Shown: positions 5,841 through 12,261 of the stretch, in pieces
How positions within the stretch are numbered: position 1 is the first letter of the stretch
Layout of the letters: every line of letters starts with the position of its first letter
Assembly (NCBI GenBank): GCA_011391295.1
Contig: JAABQT010000022.1
Coordinates: forward strand, 1 to 12,261
Direction of reading: 5' to 3'
Length of the DNA: 12,261 nucleotides
Source of the DNA: Betaproteobacteria bacterium
GTDB lineage: Bacteria > Pseudomonadota > Gammaproteobacteria > Burkholderiales > SG8-39
The notes under the pieces: generated by a model
Told to the model about the DNA's origin: nothing
The model's input: only the letters and a program-made list of their open reading frames with translations
Databases searched by the model: none
Made by a program: the position numbers and the translations under genes

Positions 5841-7339
5841 TATTCCTGGAAGGCTTCTTCCCTCGTCTTGCGGATATTGGGGAACGCGATGATCGCCAGC
5901 AGGATGATCGATACCACGAGGAACGAGGCACTGATCGGTTTCTGGAAGAACACCAGCGCATCGCCGCGCGACAGCAGCATCGCGCGGCGCAGGTTCTCCT
6001 CCATCAGCGGCCCGAGGATGAAACCGAGGATCATCGGTGCCGGCTCGCACTCCAGCTTCACGCACACGTAGCCGAGCAGGCCGAACATCGCCATCAGCAG
6101 CGTGTCGAAGGGGTTGTTCGACAGGCTGTACACGCCGATGCACATGAACACCAGGATCGACGGGTACAGCCAGCGGTAGGGCACGGTGAGCAGCTTGATC
6201 CAGATGCCGATCAGCGGCAGGTTGAGCACCACCAGCATCAGGTTGCCGATCCACATCGACACGATCATTCCCCAGAACAGTTGCGGCCGCTCGGTCATCA
6301 CCTGCGGCCCGGGCGCGATGCCCTGGATCATCATCGCGCCGATCATCAGCGCCATCACCGCGTTCGAGGGAATGCCGAGCGTGAGCAGCGGAATGAACGA
6401 GGTCTGCGCGCCCGCGTTGTTGGCCGATTCGGGCGCGGCGACGCCTTCGATCGCTCCCTTGCCGAATTCGTGCGAGTACTTCGACACCTTCTTTTCCAGC
6501 GTGTAAGCGCCGAACGAGGACAGCAGCGCGCCGCCGCCGGGCAGGATGCCGAGCGCCGAACCGAGGAAGGTGCCGCGCAGGATCGGCTTCCAGATGCGCT
6601 TGAAGTCCTCGCGCGTCGGCCACAGGTGCGTCACCTTGCTGGTGAACACCTCGCGCGCGCCCTTCTGCTCCAGGTTGCCGATGATCTCCGCCAGCCCGAA
6701 CATGCCCATCGCCACGGTGACGAAACCGATGCCGTCGGCGATTTCCGGCACGCCAAAGGCAAAGCGCAGCACGCCCGAATTCACGTCGGTGCCCACCAGG
6801 CCGAGCATCAGCCCGAGCAGCACCATGCAGATCGCCTTGATGAGCGAGCCGTGCGCCAGCACCACCGCAGCCACCAGGCCGAGCACCATCAGCGAGAAGT
6901 ACTCCGAGGGACCGAATTTCAGCGCCACCTCCGCGAGCGGCGGCGCGAACATCGCCACTACCAGCGTCGCCACACAGCCGGCGAAAAAGGAACCGAGCGC
7001 CGCGGTGGCGAGCGCCGGCCCGGCGCGCCCCTGGCGCGCCATCTGGTAGCCGTCGAGGCAGGTCACCACGGAAGAAGATTCCCCGGGCAGGTTGACCAGG
7101 ATCGCCGTGGTCGAGCCGCCGTACTGCGCGCCGTAGTAGATGCCGGCGAGCATGATCAGCGCCGCGACCGGGTCCAGGTTGAAAGTGATCGGCAGCAGCA
7201 TGGCGATGGTGGCCACCGGGCCCACGCCGGGCAGCACGCCGATCAACGTGCCGAGGACCACGCCGATCAGGCACATCAGCAGGTTGAACGGCGACAGGGC
7301 CACGCCGAAGCCGAGCGCGAGATTGGCGATGATTTCCAT
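5840..7339 (-). CDS. tctA: Tripartite tricarboxylate transporter large permease TctA
   Basis: A 499-residue polytopic inner-membrane protein, the normal length for TctA, which forms the ion-driven channel of a TTT transporter for tri- or dicarboxylates delivered by a periplasmic binding protein. Family signatures include LIGVLPGVGP (32-41), YYGAQYGGSTTAILVNLPGE (68-87), GILPGGGALLSSF in the second half, and PESANNAGAQTSFIPLLTLG, showing the two-fold repeat of the family. About a dozen hydrophobic segments are seen. ATG 7339 is preceded by GAGGG with 4 bases of spacing, and only 10 bases separate it from the tctB stop, so the two are one operon. Neither tctC nor a TctD/E two-component system lies in the window; the substrate cannot be inferred. 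Confidence 0.97.
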   Translation of the reverse strand: MEIIANLALGFGVALSPFNLLMCLIGVVLGTLIGVLPGVGPVATIAMLLPITFNLDPVAALIMLAGIYYGAQYGGSTTAILVNLPGESSSVVTCLDGYQMARQGRAGPALATAALGSFFAGCVATLVVAMFAPPLAEVALKFGPSEYFSLMVLGLVAAVVLAHGSLIKAICMVLLGLMLGLVGTDVNSGVLRFAFGVPEIADGIGFVTVAMGMFGLAEIIGNLEQKGAREVFTSKVTHLWPTREDFKRIWKPILRGTFLGSALGILPGGGALLSSFGAYTLEKKVSKYSHEFGKGAIEGVAAPESANNAGAQTSFIPLLTLGIPSNAVMALMIGAMMIQGIAPGPQVMTERPQLFWGMIVSMWIGNLMLVVLNLPLIGIWIKLLTVPYRWLYPSILVFMCIGVYSLSNNPFDTLLMAMFGLLGYVCVKLECEPAPMILGFILGPLMEENLRRAMLLSRGDALVFFQKPISASFLVVSIILLAIIAFPNIRKTREEAFQE

Positions 7340-7349
7340 CGTGCCCTCG

Positions 7350-7820
7350 CTAGAACCGGCAGTATTCTTCGAGCGCCTCCGGGCAGATCGGGAAAGGCAG
7401 CGTCAGCCCTTTCACGAACACCAGCACCGAGAAGACGAACAGCACGGCATACAGGATCAGCACTTCCTTCCGCTTGAACTCGTGCCCGCCGTAGGCGCTG
7501 ACGAACACCAGCACCAGCAAAGCACCAAGCAGGCCGAGCGGCTTGAGCAGGTAGCCGAAGGCCACGCAGGCGGCGAGGATCAGCAGCAGGGGACGAAAAT
7601 GAAACCGCCCGATCTTCTCGCCCTTGAGCGCCAGCGCGCGCAGCAGCAGCACCAGCCCGAGAATGGCGAGCAATCCGCCGAGCACGGTCGGGAAATACGC
7701 CGGGCCCATGCGCACGGCGTTGCCCATCTGGTAATCCTTGATTGCGATCGCCGCCATGCCGGCGCCGAACGCGATGAACATCGCGCCCGCCCAGAAATCC
7801 TTCGGGCTCTTGATCTGCAT
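7350..7820 (-). CDS. tctB: Tripartite tricarboxylate transporter small subunit TctB
   Basis: A 156-residue inner-membrane protein, the small partner of TctA. Hydrophobic segments are seen at about 9-27, 44-63, 76-92, 94-110 and 118-137. The TctB signature follows the first helix: DYQMGNAVRMGPAYFPTVLG (29-48). It is thought to stabilise or assist TctA in the membrane. The frame is open back to 7970, but ATG 7820 is chosen because GGGGAGA lies 4-10 bases before it and the N terminus (MQIKSPKDFWAGAMF) matches the family. It is the first gene of the tctBA operon. The 103 bases between it and the divergent esterase contain a small palindrome (7897-7909) that could serve as a control site. Confidence 0.95.
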   Translation of the reverse strand: MQIKSPKDFWAGAMFIAFGAGMAAIAIKDYQMGNAVRMGPAYFPTVLGGLLAILGLVLLLRALALKGEKIGRFHFRPLLLILAACVAFGYLLKPLGLLGALLVLVFVSAYGGHEFKRKEVLILYAVLFVFSVLVFVKGLTLPFPICPEALEEYCRF

Positions 7821-7896
7821 CGGTCTCCCCCGGCGCTTGTCCCGGCGCGCGCTGAAAAATCGCGCCGCGCTGGCCACCTGCGGGCTAGTGTAGCAT

Positions 7897-7909
7897 GTGG
7901 AAATTCCAC
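7897..7909. promoter_or_regulatory. 13-base palindrome in divergent tctB / esterase gap
   Basis: GTGGAA and TTCCAC form perfect 6-base arms around one central A. The site lies 77 bases upstream of tctB and 14 bases before the esterase ATG. A short AT-rich palindrome between divergent genes is a reasonable operator candidate, but no regulator gene is adjacent and no motif family is recognised. Confidence 0.3.
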
Positions 7910-7923
7910 GCTTGAACGCAACA

Positions 7924-8529
7924 ATGGCAGGTTGGCGTCTCGTTCTGCTGAGCATCGCGCTGCTCGCCACCGCCTGCGGCGATGCGCCGAAACTGGCGCC
8001 GCTCGCGCCCGACGCGCTGGTGCTCGCCTTCGGCGACAGCCTGACTTACGGCACCGGCGCGCGCGAACAGGACAGTTACCCGGCACAGCTCGAGAAACTC
8101 ATTGGGCGCCGCGTGGTGCGCGCCGGCGTGCCTGGAGAAACCAGCGCCGCCGCGCTCGCACGCCTGCCCGCCGCGCTGGACGAGCACCAGCCCGCGCTGC
8201 TCCTGCTGTGCATCGGCGGCAACGATTTCCTGCGCAACCTGGGCCAGGCGCAGGTCGCCGAGAATGTGCGCCGCATGGTGGCGCTGGCGCAGGCGCACGG
8301 CACCGGTGTACTGCTGATCGGCACGCCCGAGAAGGGCTTCACGCTGACGCCGCCCGCGTTCTACCCCGAGCTGGCCGGGCAACTGCGCATTCCGTATGAA
8401 GGCAAGGTGATCGGCGAGATCCTGCGCAATTCCGAGCTGAAGTCCGACGCCATTCACCCCAACGCGCGCGGCTACCGCCTGATCGCGGAGCGCGTCGCGG
8501 CGCTATTGAAGAAGTCTCGCGCGCTGTAA
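7924..8529 (+). CDS. SGNH/GDSL-type esterase lipoprotein (TesA-like)
   Basis: A 201-residue hydrolase that probably acts on ester or thioester bonds in the periplasm. The N terminus (MAGWRLVLLSIALLATAC) is a lipoprotein signal ending at Cys18. All SGNH blocks are present: block I FGDSLTYG with nucleophile S39, block II Gly71 (GVPGETS), block III IGGND with N100, and block V DAIHP with D175 and H178. The arrangement resembles TesA/arylesterase (acyl-CoA thioesterase I / lysophospholipase L1), but the lipid anchor is an addition to the usual soluble form. The frame runs back to a GTG at 7897; ATG 7924 gives a proper signal peptide start, though it has no strong ribosome site. The last 27 bases overlap the end of the opposite-strand transferase gene. 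Confidence 0.92.
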   Translation: MAGWRLVLLSIALLATACGDAPKLAPLAPDALVLAFGDSLTYGTGAREQDSYPAQLEKLIGRRVVRAGVPGETSAAALARLPAALDEHQPALLLLCIGGNDFLRNLGQAQVAENVRRMVALAQAHGTGVLLIGTPEKGFTLTPPAFYPELAGQLRIPYEGKVIGEILRNSELKSDAIHPNARGYRLIAERVAALLKKSRAL

Positions 8530-9072
8530 ACGCCGGTAGTCCGCGGGCCGGTCGACATCCCACACCGTGCGCAGCTCGCGCCAGCGCCAGCCCAGCGCGA
8601 GGAGCCGCTCGCGTGTCTGCGCCATCACCCGCGGGCCGCCCCATTCGATGCCCGTGAACAATCGCGGCGAGACGCGGCGCAGCGCGACCAGCGCGTAGCC
8701 GCCGTCCTCTGCCGGGGCGAACACCGCGTCGGCGCCGCCCGCCAGCCAGCGCGCGGCGCGGCGCAGGTCGCGCGCCTGCAGCACCGGGCAGTCCGAGCCG
8801 ATGAGGATCATGCGCGCCGCGCGGCGCAGGCCGTGCTGGAACGCGTGGTGCATGCGCTCGCCCAGATCGGCGCCGCGTTGCCGGCGCGTGGCCCACAGTT
8901 CCACTGTGCCCAGCCGCGCCGCGCACGCGGTGTGCAGCGCGTGGCGCACCAGGCGCGCGTGCAGTCGCGCCGCGCCCTGCTCGCCAAGGAGCGGGATCAG
9001 GCGCGTCTTCACGCGCCCGGCGCACGCTTCGCGCGCGAACACCACCACGCTAGTTCGAATATCGGCGCGCAA
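8503..9072 (-). CDS. TIGR04282-family transferase (DUF2064, nucleotidyltransferase-like fold)
   Basis: A 189-residue soluble protein of the family called arsenosugar biosynthesis or rSAM/selenodomain-associated transferase 1. Motifs: VVVFAREACAGRVKTRL (9-25, nucleotide-binding-like loop with GRVKTRL), GSDCP (92-96, metal/nucleotide aspartate), APAEDGGYALVAL (119-131) and WDVDRPADYRRL (171-182). The fold is that of GT-A/nucleotidyl transferases; the true reaction is not established. The start is uncertain: TTG 9072 overlaps the previous gene by 23 bases, while in-frame GTG 9048, one base after that gene's stop, would give a more typical short N terminus. Either way translation is probably coupled. 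It is the last gene of the right-hand operon. Its end overlaps the convergent esterase gene by 27 bases. Confidence 0.9.
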   Translation of the reverse strand: MRADIRTSVVVFAREACAGRVKTRLIPLLGEQGAARLHARLVRHALHTACAARLGTVELWATRRQRGADLGERMHHAFQHGLRRAARMILIGSDCPVLQARDLRRAARWLAGGADAVFAPAEDGGYALVALRRVSPRLFTGIEWGGPRVMAQTRERLLALGWRWRELRTVWDVDRPADYRRLQRARLLQ

Positions 9073-9721
9073 GTTCGCCCGGGTCCGCGCCCAGCCAGTA
9101 CAGGAATCGCAGCCGCCACATCAGCAGCACGGTGCGCAGCAATCCACGGCGCTCCCAGCGCCGCGCCGAGGTCGTCACCTTGAGGCGCAAGCAGGCGGGC
9201 GGCGAAATGCGCTTCATGCGCGCGCTGAAGGCGATGTCCTCCATCAGCGCAATCTCCGGGAACTGCGCAAAGGCATTCCGGCGCACGAAGATGGCCTGGT
9301 CGCCGGTGGCGATGCCGGTGAGTCGCGAGCGCCAGTTCATGCAGAAGCCGACGATGCCGAGCCTGGCGTCGCGCGAATCGATGCACACGTCGAAGCGGCC
9401 CCAGGCGCGCGAGCGCAGCGCCTCGAGCACCGCGTCCGCCGCCAGCGGCGGCAGTTCGGTGTCGGCGTGCAGGAACAGCAACGCGTCTGCGCTCGCGGCG
9501 CGCGCGCCGGCGTTCATTTGCACGGCGCGCCCGCGCGGCGCCGCCAGCACGCGGTCAGCGAGGGGTTGCGCCAGCCGCAGGGTGTCATCGGTGCTGCCGC
9601 CATCCACCACGATCACTTCATGGCCGCGCGCGCGCAGCGGCGCAAGCCGGCGCAGGCAAGCGACGATCCCCGCCGCCTCGTTCAGCGCGGGGACGACGAG
9701 CGAAAGTCGTTGAGCGTCCAA
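9050..9721 (-). CDS. TIGR04283-family GT2 glycosyltransferase
   Basis: A 223-residue glycosyltransferase of the GT2 type, family name arsenosugar biosynthesis or rSAM/selenodomain-associated transferase 2. Motifs in order: LVVPALNEAAGI (8-19), IVVDGGSTDDT (37-47, nucleotide-sugar site), RGRAVQMNAGA (63-73), LFLHADTELP (82-91, metal-binding HADT in place of DxD), TGDQAIFV (139-146), LMEDIAFSARM (159-169, catalytic acidic pair) and a basic RRWERRGLLRT segment (187-197). A hydrophobic stretch near 197-210 may contact the membrane. The only suitable start is TTG 9721, inside the end of the DUF547 gene (40-base overlap); a GGTGGAG lies about 14 bases before it. The length fits the family. Pairing with TIGR04282 is the usual arrangement. 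Acceptor and donor sugars are unknown. Confidence 0.9.
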   Translation of the reverse strand: MDAQRLSLVVPALNEAAGIVACLRRLAPLRARGHEVIVVDGGSTDDTLRLAQPLADRVLAAPRGRAVQMNAGARAASADALLFLHADTELPPLAADAVLEALRSRAWGRFDVCIDSRDARLGIVGFCMNWRSRLTGIATGDQAIFVRRNAFAQFPEIALMEDIAFSARMKRISPPACLRLKVTTSARRWERRGLLRTVLLMWRLRFLYWLGADPGELARRYSN

Positions 9722-10452
9722 TCGTAGTCGAGGAACTCCACCGGCACCGCGCCGCCCGGGTACCCCAGCGCCCCGGCATGGCGCGCGAAATAGGCCTGCC
9801 GCGGCTCGAAATCCTCCTTGAACCAGTCGAAGATCTTCGACACCTCGAGTTTGCCGTCGCGATAGCGGTTGCGCGTGCGGTCGGAGAGGAAGCGCTGCGC
9901 CTGCTCGTCCAGCTGCTGCTCCAGGCGCCCCGCCACGTAGGCTTCCTCGCGCAGCATGGGGCAGCCGATCGAAGCGCAGTTCACCGCGTAGTGCACGCGC
10001 GCATCGTCGTAGGCGCCGGGCTGCCTCAGGATTTCGTGCTCGATGCCATCCAGGCTCATGCGCCGCCCGAGCAGGGTGAAGAAATGGTCCTTGAACGGAT
10101 TGCCGAAGATCTTGCCGAAATCCCAGATCGAGCGGATGTCCGGGTAGCGCGTGAGGATCTTCTCGACAGTGAAGGCGTTGTAGGCGTTGATGAGGAATGC
10201 CTTGCGCTCGTTTTTCGGCCAGCCGCCGAACTCCGCCTTCGGCACCTTCGAGAGCGCGTCGAAGTAGCCCTTGAGCGCGGCGCGCTCCTTCGCCATCTCG
10301 GCGTAGCGCACCTGGGAGGCATGGTTCCCGGGCAGCAGCACCACGTGCCTGCGCACCAGCGCGTCCCAGGCCTGGTGCGACTGGTCGAAGCCCTGCGCCA
10401 GCGCTGGCGCCGCCCACAGGCAGCCGAGCGTCAGGATCAGCCGCGCATCCAC
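9682..10452 (-). CDS. Secreted DUF547-domain protein
   Basis: A 256-residue protein with a Sec signal peptide (DARLILTLGCLWAAPALA, likely cut before Gln20), so it acts in the periplasm or beyond. The DUF547 domain is recognised by KAFLINAYNAFTVEKIL (84-100), the SIWDFGKIFG segment (108-117) and HYAVNCASIGCPMLREEAY (154-172), whose two cysteines C159 and C164 and the His154/Asn158 look like a conserved active or metal site. The biochemical role of DUF547 is not established. The start is GTG 10452, with GAGAGG 9-14 bases upstream. It overlaps the end of the oxidoreductase gene by 16 bases, while its own 3' end contains the start of the GT2 gene, so it is the link in a coupled operon. Confidence 0.92.
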   Translation of the reverse strand: MDARLILTLGCLWAAPALAQGFDQSHQAWDALVRRHVVLLPGNHASQVRYAEMAKERAALKGYFDALSKVPKAEFGGWPKNERKAFLINAYNAFTVEKILTRYPDIRSIWDFGKIFGNPFKDHFFTLLGRRMSLDGIEHEILRQPGAYDDARVHYAVNCASIGCPMLREEAYVAGRLEQQLDEQAQRFLSDRTRNRYRDGKLEVSKIFDWFKEDFEPRQAYFARHAGALGYPGGAVPVEFLDYDWTLNDFRSSSPR

Positions 10453-12261
10453 GCGTGAAACCTCTCCACGATGCGCAGCAGTCCCTGCGGCGCGTGCGCT
10501 TTCTTCCACACCCCCGCGGCGAACTTGTTGGCCTCCGCAAGCGTGGGGTAGATGTGGATGGTGCCGAGGATCTTGTTCAGCCCGAGGCCGTGGCGCATGG
10601 CGGCGACGAACTCCGCGATCAGGTCCCCGGCATGGTCGCCCGCGATGGTGACCCCCAGGATGCGATCCTTGCCCGGCACGGTCAGCACCTTGACCACGCC
10701 GTGGGCTTCCTCGTCCGCGATGGCACGGTCCAGGTCGTCGATGCCGTAGGTCGAGACCTCGTAGGCGATGCCCTTTTCCTTCGCCTCGATCTCGTTCAGC
10801 CCCACGCGCGCCACCTCGGGGTCGGTAAACGTTGCCCACGGGATCACCGAGTAGTCGGCGCGGGTTTTCTTGAACGCGCCGAACAGGCTGTTCACCGCCG
10901 CGTAGTAGGCCTGGTGCGAGGCGGTGTGCGTGAACTGGTAGGGCCCGGCGACATCGCCACAGGCATAGATGTTGGGATAGATCGTCTGCAGGAATTCGTC
11001 GGTCTGCACGGTGCGCGTCCTGGTCAGCGGGATGCCCAGTTCCTCCAGTCCGTAGCCGCTGGTGTTGGCCACGCGCCCCACGGCCACCAGCAGCGCGTCG
11101 AAGCCGATCGCCAGCTCGCGTCCCTGGTGCTCGCAGATCAGCACCTTGCGCCCGTCCTCGACGCGGAACTCCTTCGCCTTGTGCCCGACGCGCACGTCCA
11201 CGCCCTCCTCGCGAAAGCGCTTGGCCACCATCTCCGCGATTTCGGGATCCTCGCGCATCAGCAGCCGCGGCAGCATCTCCACCTGCGTCACCCGGGCGCC
11301 GAGGCGCGCGAAGGCCTGTGCCAGCTCGCAACCGATCGGCCCGCCGCCCAGCACCACCAGGCGCTGCGGCAGATCGCGCAGCTCCCACAGCGTGTCGGAG
11401 GTGTAGTAACCCGTCTGCTCGATGCCGGGGATCGGCGGCACGAAGGGCCGCGCGCCGGCCGCGATGACGATTGAGCGCGTGCTCAGGACCTTCGTCGAGC
11501 CGTCATTGCATTTGATTTCCACGATCCAGGGAGAAGCGATCTTTGCTTCCCCCTGGACACACTCGACCCCGAGCCCTTCGAAGCGCTCAATGGAATCATG
11601 CGGCTCGATGGTCTTGATCACCCGCTGCACCCGCTCCATCACCTCGGCGAAGTCGAATTCCGCGCCGGCACTCTTCAGCCCGTATTCCTTGGCGCGCCGG
11701 ATGGTCGAGAGCACGCGCGCGGTCTTGATCAGCGCTTTGGAGGGCACGCAGCCCGTGTTGAGGCAGTCCCCGCCCATGCGGTGCTTTTCCACCAGCGTCA
11801 CCTTGGCCTTGACCGCCGCGGCGATGAGCGCGCTCACCAGTCCCGCCGACCCGGCCCCGATCACCACCATGTTGCGGTCGAACTGCGCCGGTCGGTCCCA
11901 CTTCGCATAGACGCGGCGGGCCTTGAGCACCTCGAGGACCTTTTTCGCCGCCAGGGGAAACAGCCCGAGCAGCGTGAATGCAGCGACCAGCCCGCCGGAG
12001 AGCCTGAACTCGCTGAGTTGCGCGCCGGCGTAGACATAGACCAGCGTGCCGGCCAGCATCCCGGCCTGGCTCACCCAGTAGAAGGTCCAGGTGCGCATCG
12101 GCGTCAGTCCCATCACCAGGTTGATGACGAAGAACGGGAACACCGGCACCAGGCGCAGCGCGAACAGGTAGAACTCGCCCTCGCGCGCCACGCCGTCGTT
12201 GATCAACCTGAGCCGGTCGCCGAAACGTGCCTGCACCAAGTCGCGCAGCACGAACCTCGAG
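10437..12261 (-). CDS. TVP38/TMEM64–FAD disulfide oxidoreductase fusion, 5' end outside window
   Basis: A fusion of a membrane TVP38/TMEM64 (SNARE-assoc/DedA-like) domain and a MerA/lipoamide dehydrogenase-type flavoenzyme. Residues are numbered from an in-frame GTG at 12251, but the frame stays open to the edge and the TVP38 N terminus is missing. Membrane part: about 1-110, with RLVPVFPFFVINLVMGLTP (33-51) and further helices near 62-75 and 86-102. Flavoenzyme part: FAD site VVIGAGSAG (129-137), redox disulfide GGDCLNTGCVPSK with C163 and C168, NAD(P)H site VVLGGGPIGCELA (299-311), second FAD motif YACGDVAG (429-436), and a C-terminal dimerisation domain with HIYPTLAEA (566-574). The HPT catalytic histidine of lipoamide dehydrogenase is Tyr568. 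No vicinal C-terminal cysteines of MerA are seen, so mercury reduction is unlikely. It leads the four-gene overlapping operon. Confidence 0.95.
   Translation of the reverse strand, partial: SRFVLRDLVQARFGDRLRLINDGVAREGEFYLFALRLVPVFPFFVINLVMGLTPMRTWTFYWVSQAGMLAGTLVYVYAGAQLSEFRLSGGLVAAFTLLGLFPLAAKKVLEVLKARRVYAKWDRPAQFDRNMVVIGAGSAGLVSALIAAAVKAKVTLVEKHRMGGDCLNTGCVPSKALIKTARVLSTIRRAKEYGLKSAGAEFDFAEVMERVQRVIKTIEPHDSIERFEGLGVECVQGEAKIASPWIVEIKCNDGSTKVLSTRSIVIAAGARPFVPPIPGIEQTGYYTSDTLWELRDLPQRLVVLGGGPIGCELAQAFARLGARVTQVEMLPRLLMREDPEIAEMVAKRFREEGVDVRVGHKAKEFRVEDGRKVLICEHQGRELAIGFDALLVAVGRVANTSGYGLEELGIPLTRTRTVQTDEFLQTIYPNIYACGDVAGPYQFTHTASHQAYYAAVNSLFGAFKKTRADYSVIPWATFTDPEVARVGLNEIEAKEKGIAYEVSTYGIDDLDRAIADEEAHGVVKVLTVPGKDRILGVTIAGDHAGDLIAEFVAAMRHGLGLNKILGTIHIYPTLAEANKFAAGVWKKAHAPQGLLRIVERFHAWMRG

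Noticed and set aside
5796..7274. Second − strand open frame of 492 codons overlapping tctA
   Set aside because: It is an alternate frame of tctA; the translation is low-complexity Arg/Ala/Gly with no TctA signature, while the other frame matches TctA from end to end.
5618..7477. Long + strand open frame of 619 codons across tctA
   Set aside because: It is antisense to tctA and rich in His, Arg, Gln and Asp, as expected for a mirror frame of a GC-rich membrane-protein gene. No domain or ribosome site supports it.
10455..11474. + strand open frame of 339 codons opposite the flavoenzyme
   Set aside because: Antisense shadow of a gene with intact FAD and NAD motifs; no recognisable protein features.
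10437..12261. Mercuric reductase (merA) as part of a mer operon
   Set aside because: No heavy-metal N-terminal domain, no C-terminal Cys pair, and no merR, merT or merP; the N-terminal side is a TVP38 membrane domain instead.
1..12261. CRISPR array, tRNA/rRNA, insertion sequence, integrase or toxin–antitoxin pair
   Set aside because: No regularly spaced repeats, cloverleaf, transposase motif or small paired operon could be recognised on either strand.

Overview
The window looks like chromosomal DNA of a GC-rich proteobacterium, most likely a betaproteobacterium. The reasons are the very high GC content with G/C-ending codons over most of the window, a TctA/TctB tricarboxylate transporter pair, an HflX-type GTPase, a PduO-type corrinoid adenosyltransferase, and a TVP38/TMEM64–FAD oxidoreductase fusion beside TIGR04282/TIGR04283 transferases. 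No rRNA, tRNA, CRISPR array, insertion sequence or integrase was seen. The genus cannot be fixed from the sequence alone.

Left part (1–1860): three small, loosely spaced genes on the + strand with noticeably more AT-ending codons than the rest. They are a class I SAM methyltransferase (213–1013), a 48-residue lmo0937/DUF5670-type membrane miniprotein (1156–1302) and a GFA/CENP-V-type zinc protein (1435–1842). The first 212 bases hold a terminator-like hairpin and no gene I can support. This part looks like an accessory segment.

Middle part (1895–5817): hflX (+) converges on a tandem-ACT-domain protein (−), with a strong inverted repeat between them. The ACT gene is divergent from a + strand run: corrinoid adenosyltransferase, HAD type II hydrolase, stand-alone receiver protein and RidA-family protein. 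The last three are nearly contiguous (TGATG overlap, then an 11-base gap). The first two of the run each have a -10-like hexamer almost on the start codon and no Shine-Dalgarno sequence, which suggests leaderless or near-leaderless mRNAs.

Transporter part (5840–7820, −): tctB–tctA, a two-gene operon for the membrane subunits of a tripartite tricarboxylate transporter. No binding-protein gene (tctC) is in the window. A perfect hairpin separates it from the convergent RidA-family gene.

Right part: a + strand SGNH/GDSL lipoprotein esterase (7924–8529) overlaps tail-to-tail with a four-gene − strand operon that enters from the right edge. The operon is a TVP38/TMEM64–FAD disulfide oxidoreductase fusion (cut by the window), a periplasmic DUF547 protein, a TIGR04283-type GT2 glycosyltransferase and a TIGR04282-type transferase. 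Its members overlap by 16, 40 and 23 bases, and all three downstream genes use GTG or TTG starts. This compact operon, probably membrane- and envelope-linked redox and sugar-transfer chemistry, is the best candidate in the window for a poorly described system.
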